Of a DNA stretch of 64,000 nucleotides, positions 54,854 to 63,679 are shown one piece after another. Both the position numbers and the translations under genes were made by a program. Origin of the DNA: Plantibacter flavus (lineage in GTDB: Bacteria > Actinomycetota > Actinomycetes > Actinomycetales > Microbacteriaceae); the NCBI RefSeq assembly GCF_900177615.1, contig NZ_FXAP01000002.1:496001-560000 (forward strand), written 5' to 3'. How positions within the stretch are numbered: position 1 is the stretch's first letter; the number at the start of each line of letters is the position of its first letter. The notes beneath the pieces were generated by a model. The model worked only from the letters and a program-made list of their open reading frames with translations, was not told where the DNA came from and did not search any database.

Positions 54854-55351
54854 TCAGGCGGGCCCTGAGCCCGATCGGCGCCGCGTCGCCCGGTCAGCCC
54901 GTGCGCGCCGCTCGAGGATGTCGTTGCGAACCCAGCGGATCACCAGCGCCACGGCGAGTGACAGGAACAGGAACGCCGCAGCGCCCAGGGCGTAGGAGAT
55001 GAAGTCCGTCGGGATGAACGTCGTGCCGAGCACGAGTGCCGTGGGCGGCCACTGGTCCGCGAGTGCGGCCGGCACCCCCGTGGCCTGGAAGCACTCGATC
55101 GCCGCCGAGAAGCCGAACGCGCCGAGGGCGATCTGCCACAGCGGACGCCGCGGCGCGGCGAAGGCGAGTAGGAGCGCGACGAGGACCGTGTACAGCGCGT
55201 TGGTCACGGGGTTCGCCCAGGCTGCCGCCACCGACCAGTGCACCGTCAGCCCGGCGACGATCGTGATGATGGCTGCGCCGAGGAGCAGCGCGCGCTTGAG
55301 CGAGGTGGCGGGGCGTGGCTCGTCATCCGTCTGGTCGGGTGCGTCGGTCAT
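54854..55351 (-). CDS. DUF2809 family membrane protein
   Basis: A 165-aa protein with four to five hydrophobic segments and the family-typical ECFQ motif in AIECFQATGVPAAL, then VLGTTFIPTDFISYALGAAAF. DUF2809 proteins resemble VanZ-like membrane proteins and their function is not known. The C-terminus is Arg-rich. Its start overlaps the stop codon of the LssY_C gene (ATGA), so the two are translationally coupled and may act together in the membrane. Confidence 0.82.
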   Translation of the reverse strand: MTDAPDQTDDEPRPATSLKRALLLGAAIITIVAGLTVHWSVAAAWANPVTNALYTVLVALLLAFAAPRRPLWQIALGAFGFSAAIECFQATGVPAALADQWPPTALVLGTTFIPTDFISYALGAAAFLFLSLAVALVIRWVRNDILERRARADRATRRRSGSGPA

Positions 55352-56712
55352 GGTGTCGTCCTCCGGGTGCGTCGTTGTCGCCCACGGGCCCAGTCGCGGG
55401 CCTCGGTTCCGGAGAGGGCGAGGATGATGGAACAGTCGACCGCGAAGCCGATCAGATTGGTCTGCAGGGTCAATCCCCCGGCTCCACCGAGATACGTAGC
55501 GGCGAGCGTCGCGATGGACGCCGAGCTGAGGGTCATGGCCACCAGGCGGGCGAGATTGCCGCCCCGATGGACCCGCCAGGCGAGGACGAGGTAGCTGAGC
55601 GTCAGCAGCGCGAACAGGGCCAGGATGGCGCCGATGACCCAGGGGACGAAGGCGAGGTCGTCCGCCGTCGCCGCCGGTGCGCTCACCTCGGCACTGAACC
55701 GCGACCAGTCGGTGACGACGATCACGCCGGACAGCACGGACGACAGTGCGGCGACGGTGAGGAGGACGACCCCGGCGATGATGTCGAGTGGACGCGGGTC
55801 ACCCGCGCGGACCAGGGATCGGGTCGGCGGGGCGCCGGCCGGCGGGAGCGTGCCGACAGCGGGCACCGCGACGGCGCTGAGATCGATGATCGGCAGGTCG
55901 CCGTCGGTGACGATCGCGTCGCCTCCGCCGTTCCGCGAGTGGTACCCGGTGGAGAAGTTGTCGATCACGGACGTCGACGCCCCGAGGTCCGCAGCCTCGA
56001 TCGACGCGACGATGTGATCGCGTTCGTCGTCGACGTCGTCGGCGATCCGATGGGTCACCTGCAGGGTGAAGACGCTGATGCCGACCGACCGGTCGTACGT
56101 CCCGGCGGCCAGCCAATCCGCCTGGTATCCGCCCGGGAGCAGCCAGCCCTCGGGGGTGGGCCAGAACCGGACGTGGTGCCGCTTCCCCGGACTGCCGTCG
56201 ACCTCCTGCTGGTAGCAGAACGCCTGAGGACGACCGAACAGGTAGAGCGACGAGACGGGTGCCTCAGGGTAGCTGCGCCTGGTCAGCGTCGAGGTCACGA
56301 TCCGCAGGTTCGCACGCAGGCCGAGGTCGTCCGCGAGCGTCCAGCCCGCCGAGAGCATCGCCGTGTGGATCTGCTCCTCCCGACCTCGGAGGCCGAGGTT
56401 CACGGGATCGCCGAGGATGCCCTCGCGCGTGCGAGTGCGTCCGATGAAGTAGTCGGGCAGGTAGACGCGCGACAGCACGGTGTGCAGGCGGGGGAGGATC
56501 AGGTACGCGATGACGAGGTAGATGACGAGGATGAACCAGGCTTGGGCCCACCCGCGGGCGAACGCCTCGGTGAGCAGCACGTACGCCAGGAAGGCGGCCG
56601 CAGCCGTGCCGAAGGCGAAGAACCAACCGTCGACGATGCGTGCGATCCGTCCGCGACGATCCTCGGACAGGCCGCTTGCGGGCCCGATGAGGTCGCTGCG
56701 GGTCTTCGTCAC
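55348..56712 (-). CDS. LssY C-terminal domain membrane protein
   Basis: A 454-aa protein with a LssY_C domain (about residues 75-235: REEQIHTAMLSAGWTLADDLGL, then RRSYPEAPVSSLYLFGRPQ). It is flanked by two N-terminal helices (about 30-75) and four C-terminal helices (about 300-440). LssY_C occurs in proteins with phosphatase-like or secretion-linked contexts, but its function is unknown. GTG 56712 was chosen; TACCCT lies 6 nt upstream, so the mRNA may be leaderless. The gene is coupled to the DUF2809 gene and divergent from the aminopeptidase. Confidence 0.82.
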   Translation of the reverse strand: MTKTRSDLIGPASGLSEDRRGRIARIVDGWFFAFGTAAAAFLAYVLLTEAFARGWAQAWFILVIYLVIAYLILPRLHTVLSRVYLPDYFIGRTRTREGILGDPVNLGLRGREEQIHTAMLSAGWTLADDLGLRANLRIVTSTLTRRSYPEAPVSSLYLFGRPQAFCYQQEVDGSPGKRHHVRFWPTPEGWLLPGGYQADWLAAGTYDRSVGISVFTLQVTHRIADDVDDERDHIVASIEAADLGASTSVIDNFSTGYHSRNGGGDAIVTDGDLPIIDLSAVAVPAVGTLPPAGAPPTRSLVRAGDPRPLDIIAGVVLLTVAALSSVLSGVIVVTDWSRFSAEVSAPAATADDLAFVPWVIGAILALFALLTLSYLVLAWRVHRGGNLARLVAMTLSSASIATLAATYLGGAGGLTLQTNLIGFAVDCSIILALSGTEARDWARGRQRRTRRTTP

Positions 56713-56775
56713 CCGTCCAGGGTAGGGCCTGGTGCATCCACGTGCCGGGTGCGTGGGTGGTGGGAGGATGGTGGG

Positions 56776-58059
56776 ATGGACTCCGTCGCCCACATCACCG
56801 ACCTCGCCGACTTCATCGTCGCCTCGCCCACCTCGTATCACGCGGTGGCGGAGAGCGCTCGGCGCCTCACGGCGGCCGGCTTCACCCGGCGGCTCGAGAC
56901 CGAGTCCTGGGACGGTGGCGGCGGCCGGTTCTTCGTCGAACGCGAGGGCGCGGTGATCGCCTGGGTGCAGCCCGAGCAGGCCCACGCCACGACGCCGTTC
57001 CGCATCCTCGGCTCACACACGGACTCGCCGAGCTTCAAGCTCAAGCCGAAGGCGACGACCGGTGCTCACGGCTGGCTGCAGGCCGGCGTCGAGGTCTACG
57101 GCGGACCGCTCCTCAACTCCTGGCTCGACCGCGAGCTCGAACTCGCCGGACGTCTGGTGACGCTCGACGGGACCGTGCACCTCGTCCGGACCGGCCCGTT
57201 CCTGCGCATCCCGCAGCTCGCAGTCCACCTCGATCGAGGTGCCAACGACGGCCTCGTCCTCGATCGCCAGCGTCACCTGCAGCCGGTGTACGGGGTCGGC
57301 GACCTCGCCCACGCCGACGTGCTCGCGCACCTGGCGGCGATCGCCGGCATCGACCCCACCGCGATCGCCGGGTACGACGTGCTCGTCGCCGACACCCAGG
57401 AGCCCCGACGGTTCGGTCTCGACGGTCAGCTGTTCGCCGCCGGACGCATGGACAACCTGACCTCGGTCCACGCGGGACTCGCGGCGTTGCTGGCCGCGAG
57501 CGACGGGGGAGCGACGGACGACGCAGGACACATCACAGTCTTCGCCGCCTTCGACCACGAGGAACTCGGTTCGGCCTCGACCTCCGGTGCCAGCGGCCCG
57601 TTCCTCGACGACGTCCTCACCCGCATCGGCGCGTCGCTGGGCGCGACGACGTCCGAACGGCTCCAGGCCTATGCGGCCTCCTGGTGCTTGTCAGCGGACG
57701 CCGGCCACGCGATCCACCCGAACTACCCGGAACGCCACGACCCGGCCAACCGGCCGATCGCCGGTGGCGGGCCACTGCTCAAGATCAACGCGAACCAGCG
57801 CTACGCCACCGACGCCCTCGGAGCCGCACTGTGGGCTCGGAGCTGCGCCGCAGCAGGTGTGCCCTCGCAGGACTTCGTGTCGAACAACACGGTGCCGTGC
57901 GGCTCGACCATCGGCCCCCTCACCGCGACGCGACTCGGCATCCGGACGGTGGACGTCGGGACGCCGCTGCTGTCGATGCACTCCGCCCGCGAGCTGTGCC
58001 ACATCGACGATCCGACCGCTCTGAGTGCAGCGGTCCAGGCGTTCTTCCGGGGCGCTTGA
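56776..58059 (+). CDS. M18 family aminopeptidase
   Basis: A 427-aa cytosolic metallo-aminopeptidase of family M18 (aspartyl aminopeptidase type). Zinc ligands are expected in GSHTDSPSFKLKP (His), AAGRMDNLTS (Asp), the catalytic pair FDHEELGS (Glu), and the C-terminal MHSARELCH (His). The length is normal for the family. It removes N-terminal residues, preferably acidic ones, from peptides. ATG 56776 is the start because the family begins near here; the longer frame overlaps the LssY_C gene on the other strand. A hairpin follows the stop. Confidence 0.93.
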   Translation: MDSVAHITDLADFIVASPTSYHAVAESARRLTAAGFTRRLETESWDGGGGRFFVEREGAVIAWVQPEQAHATTPFRILGSHTDSPSFKLKPKATTGAHGWLQAGVEVYGGPLLNSWLDRELELAGRLVTLDGTVHLVRTGPFLRIPQLAVHLDRGANDGLVLDRQRHLQPVYGVGDLAHADVLAHLAAIAGIDPTAIAGYDVLVADTQEPRRFGLDGQLFAAGRMDNLTSVHAGLAALLAASDGGATDDAGHITVFAAFDHEELGSASTSGASGPFLDDVLTRIGASLGATTSERLQAYAASWCLSADAGHAIHPNYPERHDPANRPIAGGGPLLKINANQRYATDALGAALWARSCAAAGVPSQDFVSNNTVPCGSTIGPLTATRLGIRTVDVGTPLLSMHSARELCHIDDPTALSAAVQAFFRGA

Positions 58060-58063
58060 GCAA

Positions 58064-58125
58064 CGCCGCAGCAGGCGATCCGCGCGGGAGCAGGACACCG
58101 TGAGGCGGACGGTCCTGCTGCGGCG
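58064..58125. terminator. Hairpin between the aminopeptidase and NYN genes
   Basis: A 12-bp perfect stem CGCCGCAGCAGG/CCTGCTGCGGCG encloses 38 nt that can also form a competing inner stem (AGCAGGAC with the same right arm). It lies between convergent genes. Confidence 0.6.
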
Positions 58126-58150
58126 CTGATCTCCTGCTGCCGGGCTGGGC

Positions 58151-59236
58151 TCAGCCCAGTTCGCGCAGCCGCAGACGACGTCCGTCGGGGCTCGCGTCCG
58201 GGTTCACCTCGACGAGGTCGGAGCGCGAGTTGATGAAGTCGCTGAATGAGCGGTAGCCGAGCGGCTTCTCCTTGAACGCCGGGTCCATGCGGATCATCTG
58301 GTTCTTCACCTCGGCGTTCAGGAGCCAGTCCTCGTCGTCGTTCTTGGCGTGCACGAGGCGGAGCGCCCGCACGAGCAACTCCGTCGCCGCGCGCTGTGCG
58401 TCGGGGCCGGAGGGGTCCGCGGTCTCGTCGTCGGTGTCGTCCAGGTCGTCGGCGTCACGGTGGCTGAAGACCGGCTCGGTGAAGAGGCCCCCGATCCGCG
58501 GGGGTGTCTGGGCGACCGGTGCTTCGGCCGTCGGCGAGGACCCGGACGAGGCGCGACGACGTCCGCCGGACTTGGGCGCGGACTTCGGTGTCTCCTCAGA
58601 GGAGGTCTCCGCCGCACTCTCGACGGCGGCAGGGGTCCGAGGCGTGCGCGTGACGACCGGGCGGACGATCCCGGGGATGTCGTCGTAGTCGGAGAACTCG
58701 TCACACGCCGCCATGAGCGCACGACTCGTCGCGCCGGCGACGCCGATCCCGATCACGTGGCGACCGAGGCGTCGGCAGCGCTGCGCAAGGGAGATGTAGT
58801 CCGAGTCGCCGGCGACGATCACGATGTGGGTGAGGTCGGGAAGGCGGAAGAGGTCCTCGACGACGTCGACGGCCAGGCGGATGTCGGCACCGTTCTTCAT
58901 CGCCTTCGTCGTGGGGAACATTTGCGTCAGGTCGACCGCGCGGTCCACGAGGTCCTTCTGGTACGCGGAGTTGACCGGCTCGGACCAGTCGGCGTAGGAC
59001 CGGCTGATGACGATGTTGCCGAACGACGAGGTGTAGTCGAGGATGGCGCCCACGTCGACGCGAGCGGCCTGCAGGCGCTCGGAGATCTCGTCGCCCTCCG
59101 GGGCGGCCGAGGGCACGTGGGACCGCGCGCGATCCCGGCTGAACGCCGCCTTCCCGTAGAGCTGGTTGTAGCGCGAGATGACGATGTTGTCGAAGTCGAT
59201 GTAGACCGCGACTCTGGGCGTTCCGGTTTCTGCCAT
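58151..59236 (-). CDS. NYN-domain (LabA/DUF88) protein with OST-HTH-like C-terminus
   Basis: A 361-aa protein. The N-terminal NYN domain (about 8-170) is a PIN-like nuclease fold; the acidic residues D14 and D16 (VYIDFDNI), those in GADIRLAVDV and VAGDSDY should bind metal. A disordered Ser/Thr/Pro-rich linker (about 195-270) leads to a C-terminal domain (about 285-361: LLVRALRLVHAKNDDEDWLLNAEVKNQMIRMDPAF) that resembles OST-HTH/LOTUS RNA-binding domains. A role as an RNA-targeted endoribonuclease is likely; targets are unknown. GGAG precedes ATG 59236. Confidence 0.87.
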   Translation of the reverse strand: MAETGTPRVAVYIDFDNIVISRYNQLYGKAAFSRDRARSHVPSAAPEGDEISERLQAARVDVGAILDYTSSFGNIVISRSYADWSEPVNSAYQKDLVDRAVDLTQMFPTTKAMKNGADIRLAVDVVEDLFRLPDLTHIVIVAGDSDYISLAQRCRRLGRHVIGIGVAGATSRALMAACDEFSDYDDIPGIVRPVVTRTPRTPAAVESAAETSSEETPKSAPKSGGRRRASSGSSPTAEAPVAQTPPRIGGLFTEPVFSHRDADDLDDTDDETADPSGPDAQRAATELLVRALRLVHAKNDDEDWLLNAEVKNQMIRMDPAFKEKPLGYRSFSDFINSRSDLVEVNPDASPDGRRLRLRELG

Positions 59237-59412
59237 GGCTCCATCATCCTCTGGTGGCCTGCGAATCCGCGACTCCACTCCTCCACAGCTCGGCCTGCGG
59301 GGCTCCTCTCCACCGCTGTTGCGCCGGCTAGGCCTTGACTGACCTGGGCTGCGTACCGTGGTCGCATGCCCAGCCACGCCGCCGACATCTTCAGCCCAGG
59401 GTCGTAACCGAA

Positions 59413-59430
59413 GTTATACCCGGTTATACT
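59413..59430 (+). promoter_or_regulatory. mazEF promoter and operator
   Basis: Two GTTATAC direct repeats (59413-59419 and 59423-59429) overlap the -10 hexamer TATACT (59425-59430). The antitoxin GTG lies 7 nt further on, which predicts a leaderless mRNA whose promoter is covered when the antitoxin binds. Confidence 0.6.
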
Positions 59431-59437
59431 CTCACCT

Positions 59438-59695
59438 GTGAAGACCGCCATCTCATTACCCGACGAACTGTTCACCCGCGTCGAAGCTCGCTCCGCCGAG
59501 CTCGGTGTCAACCGCTCCGAGTTCTTCGCGGCGGCGGCGAGTCGGTACCTCGACGAGACCGATGCCGCCGGTCTCACTGCCGCACTGGACACCGCGCTGC
59601 GGCATGCGGGAGTCGCTTCGACGGAGGAAGCACGGGCCGTCGCCGCGGCCGGACGCGACCGCCTGGCCGAACTCACGACGGGAGACGATTGGTGA
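59438..59695 (+). CDS. Ribbon-helix-helix antitoxin (MazE-like)
   Basis: An 85-aa antitoxin with an N-terminal ribbon-helix-helix DNA-binding segment (KTAISLPDELFTRVEARSAELGVNRSEFFAAAA). The acidic C-terminal part should block the toxin. The start is GTG at 59438. Its stop overlaps the toxin start (GTGA), so antitoxin and toxin are coupled. The direct repeats over the promoter suggest autorepression. Confidence 0.88.
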   Translation: MKTAISLPDELFTRVEARSAELGVNRSEFFAAAASRYLDETDAAGLTAALDTALRHAGVASTEEARAVAAAGRDRLAELTTGDDW

Positions 59696-60036
59696 TCCGA
59701 CGCGGTGACATCCGCTGGGTCGATCTCGGCCCTCGCGAACGGGGGAGTGCGCCCGCCGGTCGGCGCCCGGTCGTGGTCGTCCAACACGACGCCTACACGC
59801 GGAGCGCACTCCGGACCGTGATCATCGCGGTCGTCACGTCGAACACGGCGCTCGCCGAGCTCCCGGGCAACGTGTTCCTCCCTGCTACGGCTTCCGGCCT
59901 GCCGAAGGACTCGGTCGTGAACACCACGCAGCTACTTACCCTCGACGAGGGCGACCTCGGTCCGGCCGCCGGCAGGGTGCCCGCCACCCTGTTACTGGAT
60001 CTGGACGCGGGTCTCCGTCGAGTGCTGCACCTCTGA
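59692..60036 (+). CDS. MazF/PemK-family endoribonuclease toxin
   Basis: A 114-aa toxin of the MazF/PemK family, a sequence-specific mRNA interferase. The N-terminus MIRRGDIRWVDLGPRERGSAPAG matches the RGDIxxVDLxPxxGxE pattern, though here the conserved acidic residue region reads RGSAPAGRRPVVVV. The segment SVVNTTQLLTLD is the family's second motif. GTG 59692 overlaps the antitoxin stop by 4 nt. The RNA cleavage sequence cannot be predicted. Confidence 0.9.
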   Translation: MIRRGDIRWVDLGPRERGSAPAGRRPVVVVQHDAYTRSALRTVIIAVVTSNTALAELPGNVFLPATASGLPKDSVVNTTQLLTLDEGDLGPAAGRVPATLLLDLDAGLRRVLHL

Positions 60037-60057
60037 GACGGTGCCGGGTCGATCGAC

Positions 60058-61557
60058 TCAGAGGTGGCCGGTGAGCTTCCCATGGAAGGCCGAGCTGCGT
60101 TCGTCGAGTCCGGTGAACACGACCTGCTTGCCGTGCGCGGCGTACTTCTCCTGCACGGCGTCGAGGACGGCGACGCTCGAGGCGTCCCAGATCTGCGAGG
60201 CGGTGAAGTCGACGACGACGTCCGCAGGGTCGGCCGCGTAATCGAACTGCTCGACCAGGTCGTTGCTGCTGCCGAAGAACAGTGGGCCGATGACGCTGTA
60301 CCGGACGGAGGCGGCGTCGTCCGCGAGGACCCGACGGACGCGGATCACGTGGGCCACGCGCCGTGCGAAGAGCACCATGGCGAGGACCGCTCCTGCAGCG
60401 ACGCCGATCGCGAGGTTGTGGGTGATGACGACCACCGCGACGGTCACCACCATCACGACCGTCTCGGGGATCGGCATCCGTCGCAGGGTCGCCGGGCGCA
60501 CGCTGTGCCAGTCGACGGTCTTGATGGCGACGATCATCATCACGGCGGCCAGCGCGACCATCGGGATCTGCGCCATCACCGGGCTGAGCGCGGTCACGAG
60601 CAGCAGGAGGAAGACGCCGGCGACGAACGTGGAGATCCTCGTCCGAGCGCGCCCCAGTTTGACGTTCACGACCGTCTGACCGATCATCGCGCAACCGGCG
60701 ATCCCTCCGTACCAACCTGCCAGGATGTTGGCGACGCCGAGGGCCCACGACTCGCGCCCCTTCGACGACGTCGTGTCGGTGATGTCGTCGACGAGTTTCG
60801 CCGTGAGGAGGGTCTCCATGAGCCCCACGAACGCGACGCTCAGCGCGGTCGGCCAGATGATGCCGAGCGTCTCGAGGTTGAGCGGCACGAGCAGGGCGGT
60901 CAGGCCGGGGAGGCCGCCTGAGACGTCCCCCTGGTCGCCGACGGTCGGCACGGCGGCGTGCGCGATCATCGTGATCGCGGTGACGACGACGATCGCGACG
61001 AGTGGTGCCGGCACCGCGGTCGTGAGCTTGGGGAGCAGCAGGACGATCAGCACCGTGATGACGAACAGCGGGTAGACGAGCCACGGGACGCCGAGCAGGT
61101 GGGGGACCTGGGCGACGAAGATGAGGATGCCGAGCGCGTTGACGAAGCCGATCATCACCGAGCGGGGGATGAACCGCATGAGCCGGGAGAGACCGGTCAC
61201 GCCGAACACGATCTGGATGAGGCCCGCGAGGATGACGGCGGGGAGCAGGTACTCCACGCCGTGTTCCTTGACGAGCGGCGCGACGACGAGGGCGACGGCT
61301 CCCGCGGCGGCCGTGATCATCGCTGGCCGCCCGCCGAGGATCGACATCGAGATGGCGAGCACGACGGAGGCGATGAGGCTGACCTTCGGGTCGACGCCGG
61401 CGATGATCGAGAAGGAGATGACCTCGGGGATGAGCGCCAGCGTCGTCACGATCCCGGCGAGGATCTCGACACTGAAGGCCCTGGGGTTCCGGAGGGTCGC
61501 GATGACGCCGGGGCTCGGGCGGACGGCGGTGCGCATGGGGGCGTCGGGCTGACTCAC
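60058..61557 (-). CDS. SulP-family anion transporter with STAS domain
   Basis: A 499-aa SulP (SLC26-like) transporter with about 12 hydrophobic segments (residues 30-390) and a C-terminal STAS domain (about 405-499: VVVDFTASQIWDASSVAVLDAVQEKY). The short length and sequence are closest to BicA-type or sulfate carriers, so bicarbonate or sulfate is the probable substrate; the sequence alone does not decide. The start is GTG 61557. It is convergent with the toxin gene. Confidence 0.9.
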   Translation of the reverse strand: MSQPDAPMRTAVRPSPGVIATLRNPRAFSVEILAGIVTTLALIPEVISFSIIAGVDPKVSLIASVVLAISMSILGGRPAMITAAAGAVALVVAPLVKEHGVEYLLPAVILAGLIQIVFGVTGLSRLMRFIPRSVMIGFVNALGILIFVAQVPHLLGVPWLVYPLFVITVLIVLLLPKLTTAVPAPLVAIVVVTAITMIAHAAVPTVGDQGDVSGGLPGLTALLVPLNLETLGIIWPTALSVAFVGLMETLLTAKLVDDITDTTSSKGRESWALGVANILAGWYGGIAGCAMIGQTVVNVKLGRARTRISTFVAGVFLLLLVTALSPVMAQIPMVALAAVMMIVAIKTVDWHSVRPATLRRMPIPETVVMVVTVAVVVITHNLAIGVAAGAVLAMVLFARRVAHVIRVRRVLADDAASVRYSVIGPLFFGSSNDLVEQFDYAADPADVVVDFTASQIWDASSVAVLDAVQEKYAAHGKQVVFTGLDERSSAFHGKLTGHL

Positions 61558-61597
61558 CGTGCAAGCCTAGGCTCGTTCGCAACGCAGGACGCACCCG

Positions 61598-61637
61598 GCG
61601 TGTCGCGGCCGGCGCCGCAGGGCGCGCCGCGACACGC
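61598..61637 (-). terminator. Hairpin after the M24 peptidase gene
   Basis: An 11-bp perfect stem GCGTGTCGCGG/CCGCGACACGC with an 18-nt loop, 32 bp beyond the peptidase stop codon and before the SulP gene. Confidence 0.65.
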
Positions 61638-61668
61638 TTCGCTGGTCCTGAGTTGTGGACCGAGCGGG

Positions 61669-63081
61669 TCAGCCGCGCAACCAGGCCTCGAGACCGTCTG
61701 CGCTGATGGGGAGTGCTGCTGAGAGGACGTCGTGGCCGGTGGCGGTCACGAGCAGGTCGTCCTCGATGCGGACGCCGATACCGCGCAGCTCCGGCGGCAC
61801 GGTGAGGTCGTTCGCGTGGAAGTAGAGGCCGGGTTCGACCGTCAGGACGGCTCCCGGCTGCAACGGCTCGTCGAGGTACCGCTCGTCGCCGATGCGGGCG
61901 CAGTCGTGCACGTCGAGTCCGAGATGGTGGCCGGTGCCGCTCGGCAGGTAGCGGCGGTGCTGCTGGCCGTTCGGCGACATCGCCTCGTCGACCGACACCT
62001 GCAGGATGCCGAGGTCGCGGAGGCTCGTTGCGATCTGCTCGTAGGCCGTGTTCCGCATGTCGATGAACGACCGGCCGGGGCCGACCTGCGACATCGCGGC
62101 ACGATGGGCCCGCTCGACGTGGTCGTGGACCTCGCGCTGGGCCGCGGTGTACGACCCGCTCGCGGGGAAGGTCCTCGTGACGTCGGCGGTGTACAAGGAG
62201 CGGGCTTCGACGCCGGCGTCCATGAGGATGAGGTGCTCGGGGAGGACCGGACCGTCGCAGCGCGTCCAGTGCAGCGTGGGAGCGTGCGGCCCGCTGCCGA
62301 TGATCGTCGAGTACCCGACACCGTTGCCGAACGTGCGGGCGTGGCGCTCGAAGGTCGACTGCAACCAGCGTTCTCCGCCGAACTCGATGGCGGCGGGCAG
62401 TTCGCGCACGACCGAGCGGAACCCGCCGACCGTGGCGTCCACGGCGGCGCGGAGCTGCGCGATCTCCCAGTCGTCCTTGACGAGCTTCGCGGCGGACAGG
62501 GCGATGAGGAGCGCTCGCGACGCCGCGAATCGACCGTCGACCCGGGGCTCCGGGGCGCCTGCGCGGAGCGCGTCGGCGGGCACGATGGCGAGGGACTCGT
62601 CCAGCACCTCGAGGGAGCGGACCTCGATGCCGAGCGCCTCCGCCCACTGGGGGAGTCCGGCGGATGGGCCGATCCAGAGCTCGCCGCGCATGGCGTCGGC
62701 GTAGAACGCCTCCTCACCAGGACCGACGGGTTCGGCGAGGTACAGCGTCGCGTCGTGGCCACCAGCGGTCGGCCGCATGACGAGGACCGCGCCCTCCGCC
62801 TGACAGGAGGTGAGCCACACGAAGTCGCTGTCGGGTCGGAACGGGAACTCGGTGTCGTTCGCGCGCGTCACGGCGCGTCCCGCGGTGACCACGAGCCAGT
62901 GGCCGGGGAACTGCGCGCTGATGACGTCGCGGTGACGCCCGGCGGCTGCGCCGGCACCCTCGGCGAGGTCGACGGAGCGGTCCACCGCACCCCAGCCCGT
63001 CGCGAGGTACTCGCGGAAGGCGCCGTCCCGGGGGAGTGGCTGGGTGCGGGGGTCGCGGAACTGCAGGCTGTCTGGACACAT
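61669..63081 (-). CDS. Xaa-Pro aminopeptidase (M24B)
   Basis: A 470-aa aminopeptidase P-type enzyme that removes N-terminal residues before proline. An N-terminal AMP_N domain (about 20-170) precedes a pita-bread catalytic domain. The metal ligands are visible: Asp in ILMDAGVEA, Asp in YTADVTRTF, His in GTGHHLGLDVHD, Glu in LTVEPGLY, and Glu in GVRIEDDLLV. The start is ATG 63081 (MCPDSLQFRD). It is a complete enzyme of normal length. Confidence 0.93.
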   Translation of the reverse strand: MCPDSLQFRDPRTQPLPRDGAFREYLATGWGAVDRSVDLAEGAGAAAGRHRDVISAQFPGHWLVVTAGRAVTRANDTEFPFRPDSDFVWLTSCQAEGAVLVMRPTAGGHDATLYLAEPVGPGEEAFYADAMRGELWIGPSAGLPQWAEALGIEVRSLEVLDESLAIVPADALRAGAPEPRVDGRFAASRALLIALSAAKLVKDDWEIAQLRAAVDATVGGFRSVVRELPAAIEFGGERWLQSTFERHARTFGNGVGYSTIIGSGPHAPTLHWTRCDGPVLPEHLILMDAGVEARSLYTADVTRTFPASGSYTAAQREVHDHVERAHRAAMSQVGPGRSFIDMRNTAYEQIATSLRDLGILQVSVDEAMSPNGQQHRRYLPSGTGHHLGLDVHDCARIGDERYLDEPLQPGAVLTVEPGLYFHANDLTVPPELRGIGVRIEDDLLVTATGHDVLSAALPISADGLEAWLRG

Positions 63082-63226
63082 GGAGATCAGTAAGCCACCC
63101 GCTGTGGACGCCGTCAAGCTGCGAGGCCCGGAGTCAGCGGAACATCTCGTCGATGTGGTCTGAACCGTCGTTTCGTCCTGTACGACCGGCACTCACGGCG
63201 GAGGGGATGGACGGATCGTCGGCAGG

Positions 63227-63256
63227 TTGACACCTGTTCGGACGCCTCCGCAGAAT
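63227..63256 (+). promoter_or_regulatory. Leaderless promoter of the gene at 63263
   Basis: TTGACA (63227-63232), an 18-bp spacer and CAGAAT (63251-63256) end 6 nt before the ATG. This is the clearest leaderless promoter in the window. Confidence 0.65.
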
Positions 63257-63262
63257 GACGGC

Positions 63263-63646
63263 ATGACAGGAACCGCCGACACCGGCACCAGCGCCACGCT
63301 CGACTTCAACCTCGATGCGAAGGTGTTCGACATGGTGTCGTCGTCCGCGAGCGTCGTCGACGCCGACGCGCCCACGCGATTCGTCTACCACGAGACGCAC
63401 GGCGTGCTGTGGGGCGAATACGTCGGTGACACCGTCTCCGTCGGACGGTTCTGCGGGGTGCGCACCGGCGAACGCATCGACATCTCGTTCGTGCACCGCA
63501 ACCGTGCCGGCGACCTGACGACGCGCGGCGAAGCGAGCTCGATCATCTCCCGCGCCGAGGACGGCTCGTTCATCCTCACCGAGGACTTCGTCGGCCCGGA
63601 CGGACAGGCCCACGTCAGCGTCTGTCGGGAGATCGCCGCCGCCTGA
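63263..63646 (+). CDS. Hypothetical beta-rich protein
   Basis: A 127-aa protein, probably a beta-barrel or lipocalin-like fold. The pattern GVLWGEYVGDTVSVGRFCGVRTGERIDISF, then RGEASSIISRAEDGSFILTEDFVGPDG resembles small proteins loosely annotated as N-acetylglutamate synthase-like. No catalytic residue can be named. The promoter just upstream supports the ATG at 63263, so the alternative start at 63227 falls inside the promoter. Confidence 0.65.
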   Translation: MTGTADTGTSATLDFNLDAKVFDMVSSSASVVDADAPTRFVYHETHGVLWGEYVGDTVSVGRFCGVRTGERIDISFVHRNRAGDLTTRGEASSIISRAEDGSFILTEDFVGPDGQAHVSVCREIAAA

Positions 63647-63679
63647 GTCGTTCAGGGCCGGCGCGCCACCGTCGCCGGG

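Noticed and set aside
59366-59407. 13-codon frame MPSHAADIFSPGS upstream of mazE
   Set aside because: No ribosome-binding site and no continuation of a known gene; too short to support as a peptide or a remnant.
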